Below, piece after piece: positions 1 through 8,316 of a stretch of DNA of 64,000 nt. A model generated the notes under the pieces. The model was not told the origin of the DNA. It ran no database searches and saw nothing but the letters and a program-made list of their open reading frames with translations. The stretch is from CAKAHY01 sp963522175 (GTDB taxonomy: Bacteria; Bacillota; Clostridia; Lachnospirales; Lachnospiraceae), in NCBI GenBank assembly GCA_963522175.1, contig CAUQXC010000007.1:62001-126000 (forward strand), given 5' to 3'. The position numbers and the translations under genes were made by a program. Numbering within the stretch: the first letter of the stretch is position 1; each line of letters opens with the position of its first letter.

Positions 1-60
1 TGCTATATGAGGACAAGACCAAGTCAAATCTTTAACTATATCCTTTGTCTTTTTATCCAT
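1..60 (-). CDS. 5' end of an unidentified gene, cut by the window edge
   Basis: Only the first 20 codons are present, reading MDKKTKDIVKDLTWSCPHIA. The ATG is at 60-58 and is preceded by a near-perfect ribosome binding site, GGAGGAAAGTCTGA, in the 14 bases that separate it from the stop codon of the S1-domain gene upstream. That spacing suggests co-transcription with the S1 gene. The peptide is hydrophilic with a Trp-Ser-Cys-Pro stretch and has no signal peptide in the visible part. I do not recognise the family. The start is well supported; the function is unknown. Confidence 0.6.
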   Translation of the reverse strand, partial: MDKKTKDIVKDLTWSCPHIA

Positions 61-74
61 TCAGACTTTCCTCC

Positions 75-776
75 TTATTCAGAAAATTTAAAGCCCTTAA
101 GTAAATCTCCCAGCGAACTTGTTGCTTTACCGTTTTCCTTATATTCAAATACTTCTTCGTCCTTTTCAAACTCTCCCGGCTTTGTTTCAAGAACTTTCTT
201 TGACAAAGAAATCTTTGAGTTTTCTATACCTATGACCTGAACTCTTACGGTATCGCCCTCTTTTAAAACAACTCCCGGATGTTTAATCCTTGTGTGAGAA
301 ATCTGGGATATATGCAACAAACCGCTGAGTCCGTTCCCCAAGTCTACAAAAGCGCCGTAGTCTTTAAGGCTTTCCACCTTACCGTCTATTGTGTCGCCTA
401 CATGCACACTCTCAAGCTTTTTCTTTGCTTCCTCTTTTTTTGCTTTTTCTTCAAGCTCTCTATGGCTTAATACAAGCTTTTTGTTTGTCTCGTCAGCCGT
501 AATGATAACTACATCAAGGCTTTTTCCCTGATAGTCTTCAAGATTCTCGACATACGAGCTTGAAAGCTGACTTGCAGGTATAAAAGCACGTACTTCTTCA
601 AGATGGGTTACGACTCCGCCTTTTACAACCTCTGTTACCTTTACTCTGTGAACCGTTTTATTGTTCTTATCTTCCTCAAACTTCTCCCATTTTGAGGCAT
701 CAGGGTCGTTGTACTGCTTCATATCCTTAAATGATTCCTCAATTTCTTTTTCAAAATCTTTCATACTTTCTTCCAT
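75..776 (-). CDS. S1 RNA-binding domain protein (two S1 motifs)
   Basis: A 233-residue protein with an acidic, helical N-terminus (about 1-37), a first S1/OB fold (about 38-105) and a more typical second S1 motif (about 122-195, with KDYGAFVDLGNGLSGLLHIS and SKISLSKK). The C-terminal tail is acidic. Such proteins bind single-stranded RNA and are often annotated as ribosomal protein S1 homologues, although true S1 has four to six repeats. With two repeats it is better described as a short S1-like RNA-binding protein, probably assisting translation or RNA stability. An RBS (GGAAGT) precedes the ATG at 776. It is the first gene of a possible operon with the gene cut at the left edge. Confidence 0.85.
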   Translation of the reverse strand: MEESMKDFEKEIEESFKDMKQYNDPDASKWEKFEEDKNNKTVHRVKVTEVVKGGVVTHLEEVRAFIPASQLSSSYVENLEDYQGKSLDVVIITADETNKKLVLSHRELEEKAKKEEAKKKLESVHVGDTIDGKVESLKDYGAFVDLGNGLSGLLHISQISHTRIKHPGVVLKEGDTVRVQVIGIENSKISLSKKVLETKPGEFEKDEEVFEYKENGKATSSLGDLLKGFKFSE

Positions 777-911
777 GATAAAACTTCCTTTCCGACAGCC
801 CCAAATTTTGTGACAAGGCTATATATAATCTATATTCTATCATATATTCAGCCATCTGTGCCAAAAAAAATAAAAGTTCACACTTTTTTTAAAAAAATTA
901 TAAACAAAAAG

Positions 912-944
912 CGGCATAAGGGGTATTTCTACCGACTTATGCCG
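912..944 (-). terminator. Rho-independent terminator after rubrerythrin
   Basis: The arms CGGCATAAG (912-920) and CTTATGCCG (936-944) form a perfect 9-bp stem. On the minus strand the stem is followed by CTTTTTG. It lies 6 bases beyond the rubrerythrin stop codon, closing the perR-rubrerythrin operon. Confidence 0.85.
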
Positions 945-949
945 TCTTT

Positions 950-1486
950 TTAATAATTTACTGTCATTCTTTCAAAATAAGCCTGCGGGTGTGCACACAC
1001 CGGGCAAACAAGCGGAGCATCGCTAAGTTCATGAACATAACCGCAATTTCTGCATTTCCAACCTAAAGGAGCATCTCCCTTGAATGTTCCGTCGTTCTTC
1101 AAATGCTCGAGCAGTCTTAAAAATCTTTTCTCATGAGCCGCCTCAACCTTGGCAACCATTAAAAACTTTTCAGCCAACTCAGGGAAGCCTTCCTCTTTTG
1201 CAACCTCTGCCATAGAAACATACATGTCCGTCCACTCGTAGTTTTCACCCGCCGCCGCATGCTCCAAGTTCTCCTCAGGAGTACCGATACCGTTAAGCTC
1301 CTTGAACCACATTTTTGCATGCTCTTTTTCCTGGTCTGCGGTTTCCAGATACAATGCAGCCATCTGCTCATATCCCGCTTTTTTAGCTACCGAAGCATAA
1401 AAAGTATATTTATTTCTTGCCTCGGACTCTCCCGCAAACGCGGCCTTTAAATTATCCTCTGTTTTTGTTCCTGCGTACTTTGACAT
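950..1486 (-). CDS. rbr: Rubrerythrin
   Basis: Non-haem diiron peroxidase that reduces hydrogen peroxide to water in the cytoplasm of anaerobes, using electrons from NADH through rubredoxin-type carriers. The 178 residues carry the ferritin-like four-helix domain with the expected ligands (E20, E53/H56 in DQEKEH, E94, E115/H118 in EAAHEKR), followed by a C-terminal rubredoxin-like iron site (C145-x2-C148 and C161-x2-C164). Length and domain order are those of classical rubrerythrin. It is last in an operon with the reverse rubrerythrin (32-base gap, RBS GGAGGAG) and the PerR-type regulator, so peroxide induction is likely. Confidence 0.97.
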   Translation of the reverse strand: MSKYAGTKTEDNLKAAFAGESEARNKYTFYASVAKKAGYEQMAALYLETADQEKEHAKMWFKELNGIGTPEENLEHAAAGENYEWTDMYVSMAEVAKEEGFPELAEKFLMVAKVEAAHEKRFLRLLEHLKNDGTFKGDAPLGWKCRNCGYVHELSDAPLVCPVCAHPQAYFERMTVNY

Positions 1487-1518
1487 AAAACTCCTCCGAA
1501 ATGAGACAAAAGTAAATT

Positions 1519-2067
1519 TTACTTACCGAAATATCTTTCAAGTAAGCCCTGGAATGCCTTTCCGTGTCTTGCCTCATCTCTTGCCATCTCATGTACCGTA
1601 TCATGAATAGCGTCAAGGTTAAGCTCTTTAGCTCTCTTAGCAAGGTCAAACTTACCCTGTGTAGCTCCGTTCTCCGCAGCAACTCTTAACTTTAAGTTTT
1701 CCTTTGTAGAGTTTGTCAATACTTCACCGAGAAGCTCTGCAAACTTTGATGCATGCTCAGCCTCTTCAAAAGCAGCCTTCTCATAGTATAAACCTACCTC
1801 AGGATAGCCTTCTCTATGAGCAACTCTTGCCATAGCAAGGTACATACCTACCTCTGTACACTCTGCCTCAAAGTTTGATCTAAGACCCATGATAACATCC
1901 TCAGGTGCTCCGTTAGCAACACCTAAAACATGCTCTGCCGCCCAATCAAGCTTTGTATTGTCAACCTTAACAAATTTCTCGGCTCCTACCTTACATACCG
2001 GACATTGTACCGGTGGGACATCTCCTTCATGAATGTGTCCGCAAACACTACATCTCCACTGTGCCAT
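1519..2067 (-). CDS. Reverse rubrerythrin (N-terminal rubredoxin domain)
   Basis: Here the rubredoxin-like centre comes first (C6-x2-C9 and C22-x2-C25), followed by the ferritin-like diiron domain with FEAECTEVG near residue 67, EEAEH at 101-105 and DEARH at 164-168. This swapped order defines the reverse rubrerythrins. Family members characterised in Clostridium act as NADH-dependent peroxide and oxygen reductases and are controlled by PerR. Its position between a PerR-type gene and classical rubrerythrin supports the same role. The 182-residue length is normal. An 89-base gap to the regulator contains an imperfect hairpin (TACCCGC 2109-2115 with GCAGGTA 2125-2131) that could modulate read-through. 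Confidence 0.95.
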   Translation of the reverse strand: MAQWRCSVCGHIHEGDVPPVQCPVCKVGAEKFVKVDNTKLDWAAEHVLGVANGAPEDVIMGLRSNFEAECTEVGMYLAMARVAHREGYPEVGLYYEKAAFEEAEHASKFAELLGEVLTNSTKENLKLRVAAENGATQGKFDLAKRAKELNLDAIHDTVHEMARDEARHGKAFQGLLERYFGK

Positions 2068-2156
2068 AATTAAAATCTCCTTTACTTTTAAAAACTTTAT
2101 TAAACAAATACCCGCATGAGCATAGCAGGTACTCGTTTTAAATCATCTTAAGCAGG

Positions 2157-2543
2157 CTAATTCAAGCCCTTTTTGTAACATTCCTTACAAATGCCGTAAA
2201 AAGTGAGCAAATGTGAGTCTATTGTAGCAATATCCTCATGTACGACATTGTCATGGATACCCTCCATCTGAGCGGTCTGCAAATCCAAAATCTTTCCGCA
2301 ACAGTTGCAAATGAAATGATAATGATCCTCTGTAACATAGTCATATCTTTCGCTTCCGTCTCCTGTGGAAATCTTTCGTATTTCTCCCAACTCTACCAAC
2401 AAACCTAAATTTCTGTATACAGTTCCCAAGCTGATTTTAGGGTCATCTTCTCTCAGACTTTTAAAAAGGGCATCTGCAGTAGGATGGTCATGTCTGTTTT
2501 TTAGGCATTCAAGCACTGCTTCTCTCTGTCGACTGTATTTCAT
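2157..2543 (-). CDS. perR: Fur-family repressor, PerR type
   Basis: A 128-residue Fur-superfamily protein: N-terminal winged helix (about 1-70; GTVYRNLGLLVE is the typical recognition region) and a C-terminal metal-binding dimer domain. The structural zinc site is visible as C79-x2-C82 and C119-x2-C122, and a His-rich regulatory site is in DHYHF (73-77). Family knowledge: PerR repressors sense peroxide by metal-catalysed oxidation of metal-ligand histidines. The call of PerR rather than Fur or Zur rests on the two rubrerythrin genes downstream in the same operon and on the PerR-box-like site at its own start. The gene begins 35 bases downstream of a consensus promoter. Confidence 0.85.
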   Translation of the reverse strand: MKYSRQREAVLECLKNRHDHPTADALFKSLREDDPKISLGTVYRNLGLLVELGEIRKISTGDGSERYDYVTEDHYHFICNCCGKILDLQTAQMEGIHDNVVHEDIATIDSHLLTFYGICKECYKKGLN

Positions 2544-2563
2544 ATAAGCCCTCCAAAAAATAT

Positions 2564-2578
2564 TAAGAATGATTACTC
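2564..2578 (-). promoter_or_regulatory. Candidate PerR box
   Basis: The 15-mer TAAGAATGATTACTC matches about 10 of 15 positions of the Bacillus PerR box (TTATAATnATTATAA) and overlaps the predicted transcription start of the perR operon. A second site with about 11 matches lies further upstream near 2645-2660, within the sequence CAATAATTATT. Placement at the start site fits autorepression. The matches were counted by eye and are not exact. Confidence 0.45.
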
Positions 2579-2582
2579 CTAT

Positions 2583-2611
2583 ATAATAGACCTATAAAAT
2601 ATCTTTGTCAA
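2583..2611 (-). promoter_or_regulatory. Sigma-A type promoter of the perR-rubrerythrin operon
   Basis: Minus strand: -35 TTGACA (2611-2606), 17-base spacer, -10 TATTAT (2588-2583). Transcription should begin near 2576, inside the candidate PerR box. Confidence 0.8.
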
Positions 2612-2677
2612 GCAAAAAATCAAGTATTTACACAGTTTATCGCAAACTACAATAATTATTCCTATTATTAGGTTCTG

Positions 2678-4597
2678 CTAACCGACTGTCTTTTCGGCTT
2701 TTTTAGCCAAGCTGTACTGCCAAAAGCTGAGTAAGGCAAAGCCTATTACACCTACGGCATCCGTCAGATTCCCCGGATCTATCATCATAAGCCCGAGTAT
2801 AATAAAGGCTGCCCTGATAATGGTATTAACCTTTGTAAAATAATGTCCCACAAGACCTATTGATACCGAGCTTATTCCTATGAAAGCCGTTACCGAAATC
2901 GTTACTACGCTTAAAAGATTGGCATCCACCAAAAGCATGGCAGGGTTCATTACAAATATATACGGTACTATAAATGCGGCTATAGCAAGCTTTGAAGCAT
3001 TTATACCCGTCTCCATAGGGTTAGCACCGGCTATGGCACTGCCTGCATAAGCCGCAAGCGCTACAGGCGGAGTTATATCGGCAACTATACCGAAGTAAAA
3101 CACAAACATATGTGCCGCCAGGAGATTCACTCCCATTCCGTCAACCAGAATAGGCGCACAGGTGGTAGCCATAATTACATAGGTAGCCGTTGTCGGAAGT
3201 CCCATTCCGAGAACTATACATGAAAGCATGGTGAAAAATAAGGCTATAAGCAAGTTCCCTCCGGATATTCCCACTATTGCAGAAATAAGCGTCTGACCGA
3301 GTCCCGTCATTGTAACCACTCCGGCTATAATACCGGCTACCGCACAAGCAACAGCTACAGCCACGGTTGATTTTGCAGCCGCAAAAAGTGCATCCAGAGC
3401 TTTTTCCGGTGTCATGCGGGTTTCCTTATCGAATAAGCTTACTATTATAGCCGCACCCGTCGCAAGTAAAGCGGCTCTTGACATCGTAAAACCCTTCATT
3501 ATTGTAAATACGAGTATTACCAAAGGTAAAAGGAGATAACACTTTTTTATACAGGCTTCAAAAAAGTTGGGTATTTTCGATTTATCAAGACCTGTAAGCC
3601 CGAGCCTTTTAGCCTCGAGATGAACCATTATAAACACTCCCGCAAAATACAATATTGCGGGAAGTATTGCCACCAGCACTATTTTACTGTAAGGCATATC
3701 TATCATTTCCGCCATTAAAAATGCCGCCGCTCCCATAATAGGAGGCATAATCTGTCCTCCCGTAGATGCAGCCGCCTCAACGGCTCCCGCAAATGCCGGC
3801 TTGTATCCGGTCTCCTTCATCATAGGGATGGTAATGCTTCCCGTTGTTACCGTATTGGCAACCGAGCTTCCCGAAACCATTCCGCAAAGAGCCGAAGATA
3901 TAACGGCAACCTTCGCCGGTCCTCCGCTCGAAGCTCCCGCAACGGAATTTGCCGAGCTGATGAAAAAATCCGATATACCCGTCCTTTCGAGGAAGGAGCC
4001 GAAAATAATAAACATAACTATGTAAGTACAGCAAACCGCTATAGGCGTTCCTATGATGCCCTGAGTCGTATAAAAAATATTGTATACTATTCTCTTAGGA
4101 GTATTGTCCGTCAGATAGGCATAGGCTATAAAGCAAAGAACCACAACTATTATAGGTATTCCTACGCTCCTTCTGCATGCCTCAAGCAGGATTATTATTC
4201 CCACTATTCCGACCGTTATATCAAGCTTATTTATTCTTCCCGACTGCCTCAGTATTCTCTCCAAATTAAATACAAAGTAGAAAAATGTTCCCGAACCGAT
4301 AAAAGCAAGTATTATGTCATAAAAAGGTATATGATTAATCTTTTTTAGCTGTTTTTTACTCGCGGGATACAGTATAAAAATTATAAATATAACAAGACCC
4401 GTAAAGGTCGCCCTCTTAACCTGCTCATTCCATAAAGCAAAGGTATTTACATATACCGCAAACAGGGAAAACAAAGCTAACACACCAAGTACAGCCTTGG
4501 CATACATACCGTGAAATTCTCTGATATTTGATTCCCTGTCATATTTTTTCATTATCGCTTCCAAATCATGATTTACATCTTTTTCCTTATTAGCCAA
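2678..4597 (-). CDS. TRAP transporter fused permease (4TM/12TM)
   Basis: Membrane subunit of a tripartite ATP-independent periplasmic-type transporter in which the small (DctQ) and large (DctM) subunits are fused. The 639 residues hold many hydrophobic helices and the conserved glycine-rich DctM stretches (for example GASSGGPAKVAVISSALCGM and GGQIMPPIMGAAAFL). Family members use an ion gradient to import organic acids or amino acids delivered by a TAXI binding protein. The start is TTG at 4597, backed by GGAGGTAGAAGG. It is the last gene of the operon TAXI protein, DUF1850 protein, permease. The substrate cannot be read from the sequence. Confidence 0.93.
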   Translation of the reverse strand: MANKEKDVNHDLEAIMKKYDRESNIREFHGMYAKAVLGVLALFSLFAVYVNTFALWNEQVKRATFTGLVIFIIFILYPASKKQLKKINHIPFYDIILAFIGSGTFFYFVFNLERILRQSGRINKLDITVGIVGIIILLEACRRSVGIPIIVVVLCFIAYAYLTDNTPKRIVYNIFYTTQGIIGTPIAVCCTYIVMFIIFGSFLERTGISDFFISSANSVAGASSGGPAKVAVISSALCGMVSGSSVANTVTTGSITIPMMKETGYKPAFAGAVEAAASTGGQIMPPIMGAAAFLMAEMIDMPYSKIVLVAILPAILYFAGVFIMVHLEAKRLGLTGLDKSKIPNFFEACIKKCYLLLPLVILVFTIMKGFTMSRAALLATGAAIIVSLFDKETRMTPEKALDALFAAAKSTVAVAVACAVAGIIAGVVTMTGLGQTLISAIVGISGGNLLIALFFTMLSCIVLGMGLPTTATYVIMATTCAPILVDGMGVNLLAAHMFVFYFGIVADITPPVALAAYAGSAIAGANPMETGINASKLAIAAFIVPYIFVMNPAMLLVDANLLSVVTISVTAFIGISSVSIGLVGHYFTKVNTIIRAAFIILGLMMIDPGNLTDAVGVIGFALLSFWQYSLAKKAEKTVG

Positions 4598-4614
4598 AGC
4601 CTTCTACCTCCAAA

Positions 4615-5088
4615 TTAATTTACTCTTTCTATGTCAAACTCCACATAAGCTCCTTTACCGCAAAGCTTTTCAAGACTGTAAATTTCTCCTTGCAGCTCCA
4701 GCTCGTGGTCACTTACCTTTCCCACAACATAGGCGAGAGCTTCTATTTTTCTGTCAAATCCTTCCACAAGCATACCGCCGTCTTTCGTATAGCTTAAGCT
4801 TTGTCCCTCTTCAAGTTCGGTTTGCACCCCCGCACCGAAATCATAATACAGGGTCTTGGTAACATATATCCCGTCCTTTTTAATCGTATAAAAATCAATA
4901 ACGGGGCTTTTATTTACGGAATGTATGAACTTTACGGAAAATTCATCCCCTATGTTAACCCTTTCCCTCAGGTATATCTGTCCCTCTTCGCCTCTCAAAA
5001 CCAGACAATAATTCCCGAACAATCCTCTGATAATGAAGAAAAGCAGAAGCCCGAGTAAAAAAACACCGGAAATATATATTTTTTTCAA
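4615..5088 (-). CDS. DUF1850 protein of the TRAP operon
   Basis: A 157-residue protein with one N-terminal membrane helix (about 4-22) and an extracytoplasmic beta-rich domain carrying the FSVKFIHSVNKSPVIDFY pattern of DUF1850. Proteins of this family recur between TAXI binding proteins and fused TRAP permeases; their biochemical role is not established, and an accessory or assembly function is inferred from the linkage. The first in-frame start is a TTG directly after the TAA of the TAXI gene, with no clear ribosome binding site, so translation is probably coupled to the upstream gene. Confidence 0.8.
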   Translation of the reverse strand: MKKIYISGVFLLGLLLFFIIRGLFGNYCLVLRGEEGQIYLRERVNIGDEFSVKFIHSVNKSPVIDFYTIKKDGIYVTKTLYYDFGAGVQTELEEGQSLSYTKDGGMLVEGFDRKIEALAYVVGKVSDHELELQGEIYSLEKLCGKGAYVEFDIERVN

Positions 5089-6039
5089 TTATTTCAGAAC
5101 CCCGACTTCTTCAAAGTATCTTTTTGCTCCCGGATGGAAGTCGAATGAAATCCCCGATACGGCAAACTCCTTATCAAGCTCCGCCGCCTTTGCATGAACT
5201 ATTTTTTCCGGATGCTCATATATGGTTTTTGTCATCTCATAAACCACATCATCGCTAAGTCTGTCCGCAACTATATATGTCGCCTTAACCGCAACCGTTT
5301 CCGTATCGGTATCTATTCCTTTATATGATCCGGCTTTGATTACGTATTTTGTGTAGAAAGGATATTTTTCCTTTAAAGCTTCAAGCTTGCCGTCATCAAT
5401 AGTCAAAGCCTTTATATTATTTGTTGTCGCAAGCTCCACTATAGCCGTTGTAGGCGCTCCCGCAACACAGAAAAAGGCATCTATTTTGCTGTCCTTCAAG
5501 GCTTCGGCACTGTCCGAAAAGCTTAAATTTTGCACTTTAATATCATCAAAGCTCATTCCATATACTTCAAGTATCTGTCTTGCGTTAAATTCGCAACCGG
5601 AACCCGCATCCCCTACAGAAACCGTTTTTCCTCTCAAATCTTCTATGGATTCTATGTTTGAGTTGGAAATAATCTGTACAGCCTCCGAATACACGGCTCC
5701 GAGTGCCGAAAAGCCCTCAGTCTTTCCGTCAAGCTCAAACAAATCACTTCCCTGAGCGGCATAATAAGCAACATCATTTTGCACTATAGCCATATCGGCA
5801 TCCTTATCAACGACCTCAAAAATATTTGCTTTCGATGCTCCCGACGAATGCACAACCACCTTTACGTCATCAAGCTGCTCATTAAGAGCCTGAGCTACAA
5901 CTCCGCTGTAAGCATAGTAGGTTCCCGTAGTGCCTCCCGTGGCTATTCTCACCTTTGTTTTTCCTTTGTCGGCACATGCCGTCATACATAAAAATACAGA
6001 CACAAAAAAAGCTGCTCTTAAAAAATTCTTCCTCATCAT
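5089..6039 (-). CDS. TAXI-family TRAP transporter solute-binding lipoprotein
   Basis: A 316-residue extracytoplasmic binding protein. The signal peptide ends in a lipobox (MTAC, lipid-modified Cys22), followed by KVRIATGGTTGTYYAYSG, the hallmark opening of TAXI proteins. In a Gram-positive cell it would be tethered to the outer face of the membrane and hand substrate to the fused permease two genes downstream. It is the first gene of the operon; RBS GAGGTGAG. Family members bind small organic acids or amino acids such as glutamate, but the ligand here is unknown. Confidence 0.93.
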   Translation of the reverse strand: MMRKNFLRAAFFVSVFLCMTACADKGKTKVRIATGGTTGTYYAYSGVVAQALNEQLDDVKVVVHSSGASKANIFEVVDKDADMAIVQNDVAYYAAQGSDLFELDGKTEGFSALGAVYSEAVQIISNSNIESIEDLRGKTVSVGDAGSGCEFNARQILEVYGMSFDDIKVQNLSFSDSAEALKDSKIDAFFCVAGAPTTAIVELATTNNIKALTIDDGKLEALKEKYPFYTKYVIKAGSYKGIDTDTETVAVKATYIVADRLSDDVVYEMTKTIYEHPEKIVHAKAAELDKEFAVSGISFDFHPGAKRYFEEVGVLK

Positions 6040-6169
6040 AATCTCACCTCTAAAATCCTGAATTTGATTAATAATAATATACTCTCATAATATTTGTAAA
6101 GATTTTAGACCTATAATGCATATACAATATTTCTAATAGCAGCCATAATGTTTATACTATATTAAATTT

Positions 6170-7390
6170 TCAATTTATACACTCAAAAAGCAAGCTCTCT
6201 ATTTTATCTATTATTCCAGACCACGAGTGGCTTTTTATCCGCTCCTTTATGCTTTCCGGCACCTCCTCACCCGACTTTACTCTTTCAATCTGAACAGCCA
6301 GTTTATCCGCCAAATCTTCTACAAATTTAGGCTTATCCTCTTCATAAGGCTTGTCCACCTCGTAAAGCCTCGGCAAATCCACATACTCTATTACACCCGA
6401 TGAATTCACCTCTTCTCCCAGTAAATCCATAAGTCCCTCTATTTTCGTTGTAACGGCTCTAAGTCCCGAAGCTAAGCCCTCTATTGCTATAAGCCCCAAG
6501 CCCTCGTAATATGACGGTAAGACAAAAATATTACAGTGGCGCATAAGGCTTGCGAGATCCTTTTGATTTTTTGCGGCAACGATTATAAGATTTTCAGCTT
6601 CTCCCGAGTTTTCATACAGCTTCTCTTTTTGCTCTTCCTCCGCGTTTCCGACCATAATTAAGGCTATATTCTCATATTTCTCATTTAATATTTTAAGCGC
6701 ACTCGCAAGCTCGTACACCCCTTTGGCATTCGATATCTTACCTGCGTAAATTATTCGACATATTTTGTATTTTCTTTCTTTTTCCTCGTAGAAAAACTCC
6801 TTTTTAAAGCCGCCCCCCGTTACAGTAATCTTTTCATTCGGAATTTCAAATACCTCGCTCAAGCTTTCTTTATCGTTGCGGCTCAGTGAAAGATAATGTG
6901 TGAGCTTATCGACATTCTTTATATACCTATCTTTAATCCACGGATTCTTTTTTACCTGTCTGATATCCGTCCCGTGACTTATGCCTATAACCGGTTTATC
7001 ATCAAACACTTCTCTTACAAGACTTGAGAGTATAAAAATATGATGTGTGATAATCACATCCGGATTAAAAAAAGCCTTCGCCTCTTCAAGCTTTTCTTTA
7101 AAGCTTTTTATCCACATATCATACATTTCCGGGCTCATTTTTGAATAAACACTTGACTCATACGGCATCTCATCGCTCATTCCCGCTATAGGAAAAGGCA
7201 GCTCTTCGGTATTAAAAATCACAGGATATTGCTGTATTTCCTTTGAAAAACCGGATGAAAAAGGAGACTGTATACCGTATATCAAGGCATTTTTATGTCC
7301 TTTTTTCTCCATTCCGTTCACCAAGGTAAAATAATACACTCCGCTCCCCGTATTTGCGGGCAACTGCGCCAAGCAATGTAAAATTCTCAA
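6170..7390 (-). CDS. GT4-family glycosyltransferase coupled to an ABC importer
   Basis: A 406-residue GT-B fold glycosyltransferase of family GT4: an N-terminal acceptor domain starting RILHCLAQLPANTGSGVYYF and a C-terminal nucleotide-sugar domain with PSYYEGLGLIAIEGLASG, which includes the E-x7-E donor-binding signature. It is expected to be cytoplasmic, transferring a sugar from an NDP- or GDP-sugar to an unknown acceptor. The start is TTG at 7390, with RBS GGAG, and overlaps the stop codon of the ABC ATPase by four bases (TTGA). Such tight coupling to a transporter is unusual for a GT4 enzyme. The function of the pairing is not apparent. Confidence 0.88.
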   Translation of the reverse strand: MRILHCLAQLPANTGSGVYYFTLVNGMEKKGHKNALIYGIQSPFSSGFSKEIQQYPVIFNTEELPFPIAGMSDEMPYESSVYSKMSPEMYDMWIKSFKEKLEEAKAFFNPDVIITHHIFILSSLVREVFDDKPVIGISHGTDIRQVKKNPWIKDRYIKNVDKLTHYLSLSRNDKESLSEVFEIPNEKITVTGGGFKKEFFYEEKERKYKICRIIYAGKISNAKGVYELASALKILNEKYENIALIMVGNAEEEQKEKLYENSGEAENLIIVAAKNQKDLASLMRHCNIFVLPSYYEGLGLIAIEGLASGLRAVTTKIEGLMDLLGEEVNSSGVIEYVDLPRLYEVDKPYEEDKPKFVEDLADKLAVQIERVKSGEEVPESIKERIKSHSWSGIIDKIESLLFECIN

Positions 7391-8316
7391 GATATCTCCT
7401 CCAATTTATATTCCACTCTAAGCGTATCGCCTATCTTATACTCGTCTTTTCTGTTAAGCACCTGCATTTTTAAATTAAGTCCGTCTTCCGTGCCTAAATA
7501 CAGTTCATAAAAAGATCCCTTAAAAACTATATCCTTTATAAGTGCATTTTTCCCCTTGTCGGAAAAACATATCATTTCGGGTCTTACATATTTTTTATCT
7601 ATAATATTTGCCTGACCTATAAAATTCAGTGCAAATTCATTCTCCGGTTCATTATATAAACTTTCGGGGCTTCCCGTCTGAGAAATTTCTCCCTTGTTCA
7701 TAAGCACAACCTCATCCGCAAGACTGAAAGCTTCCGACTGGTCGTGTGTTACAAATATAGTTGTTATTTTAAATTCTCTTTGCAAGCTTTTTATTTCCTC
7801 TTGCATCTGAACCCTCAGCTTTGCATCCAGATTGCTTAAGGGCTCATCAAGCAGTAAGAGCTTCGGCTTTATTACAAGACTTCTTGCAAGCGCAACTCTC
7901 TGCTGCTCTCCTCCCGACAAATTTGTCACGGGCTTTTTTTCATAAGATTTAAGCCCCACTCTTTCTATCATATCAAGTGCCGCTTCTCTTATTTTTTTCT
8001 TGTCTTTGTATCTGAATTTCAAGCCGTAGGACACATTTTCGAGAACATTCATATTAGGAAACAGTCCGTAGGACTGAAATACGGTTGCCATCTGCCTGTC
8101 CTGTGCCTCAAGCCTTGTTATATCCTTTCCGTCTAAAATTATACTTCCCGAGTCGGGCTTCACAAATCCGCCCACCATCTTTAAAATCGTGCTTTTTCCA
8201 CAACCCGACGGGCCCAGAACACAGAGTATTTTGCCTTCTTTCAGACTTATATCAACAGTATTTACCGCTATCTTCTTATCATATTTTTTACTGAGTCCTT
8301 TAATCTCCAAAAACAT
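7387..8316 (-). CDS. ABC importer ATP-binding subunit (FbpC/PotA class)
   Basis: Nucleotide-binding subunit that energises import. All motifs are present: Walker A GPSGCGKST (about 35-43), signature LSGGEQQRVALARSL, Walker B LLLLDEPLSNLD and the H-loop VTHDQSEA, then a short C-terminal regulatory (TOBE-like) region. The ATG at 8316 overlaps the permease stop as TGATG; a GTG three bases earlier is an alternative start. The binding-protein and permease genes lie immediately upstream, and the GT4 gene overlaps downstream. The class includes Fe(III), polyamine, phosphonate and thiamine importers. Confidence 0.93.
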   Translation of the reverse strand: MFLEIKGLSKKYDKKIAVNTVDISLKEGKILCVLGPSGCGKSTILKMVGGFVKPDSGSIILDGKDITRLEAQDRQMATVFQSYGLFPNMNVLENVSYGLKFRYKDKKKIREAALDMIERVGLKSYEKKPVTNLSGGEQQRVALARSLVIKPKLLLLDEPLSNLDAKLRVQMQEEIKSLQREFKITTIFVTHDQSEAFSLADEVVLMNKGEISQTGSPESLYNEPENEFALNFIGQANIIDKKYVRPEMICFSDKGKNALIKDIVFKGSFYELYLGTEDGLNLKMQVLNRKDEYKIGDTLRVEYKLEEIS

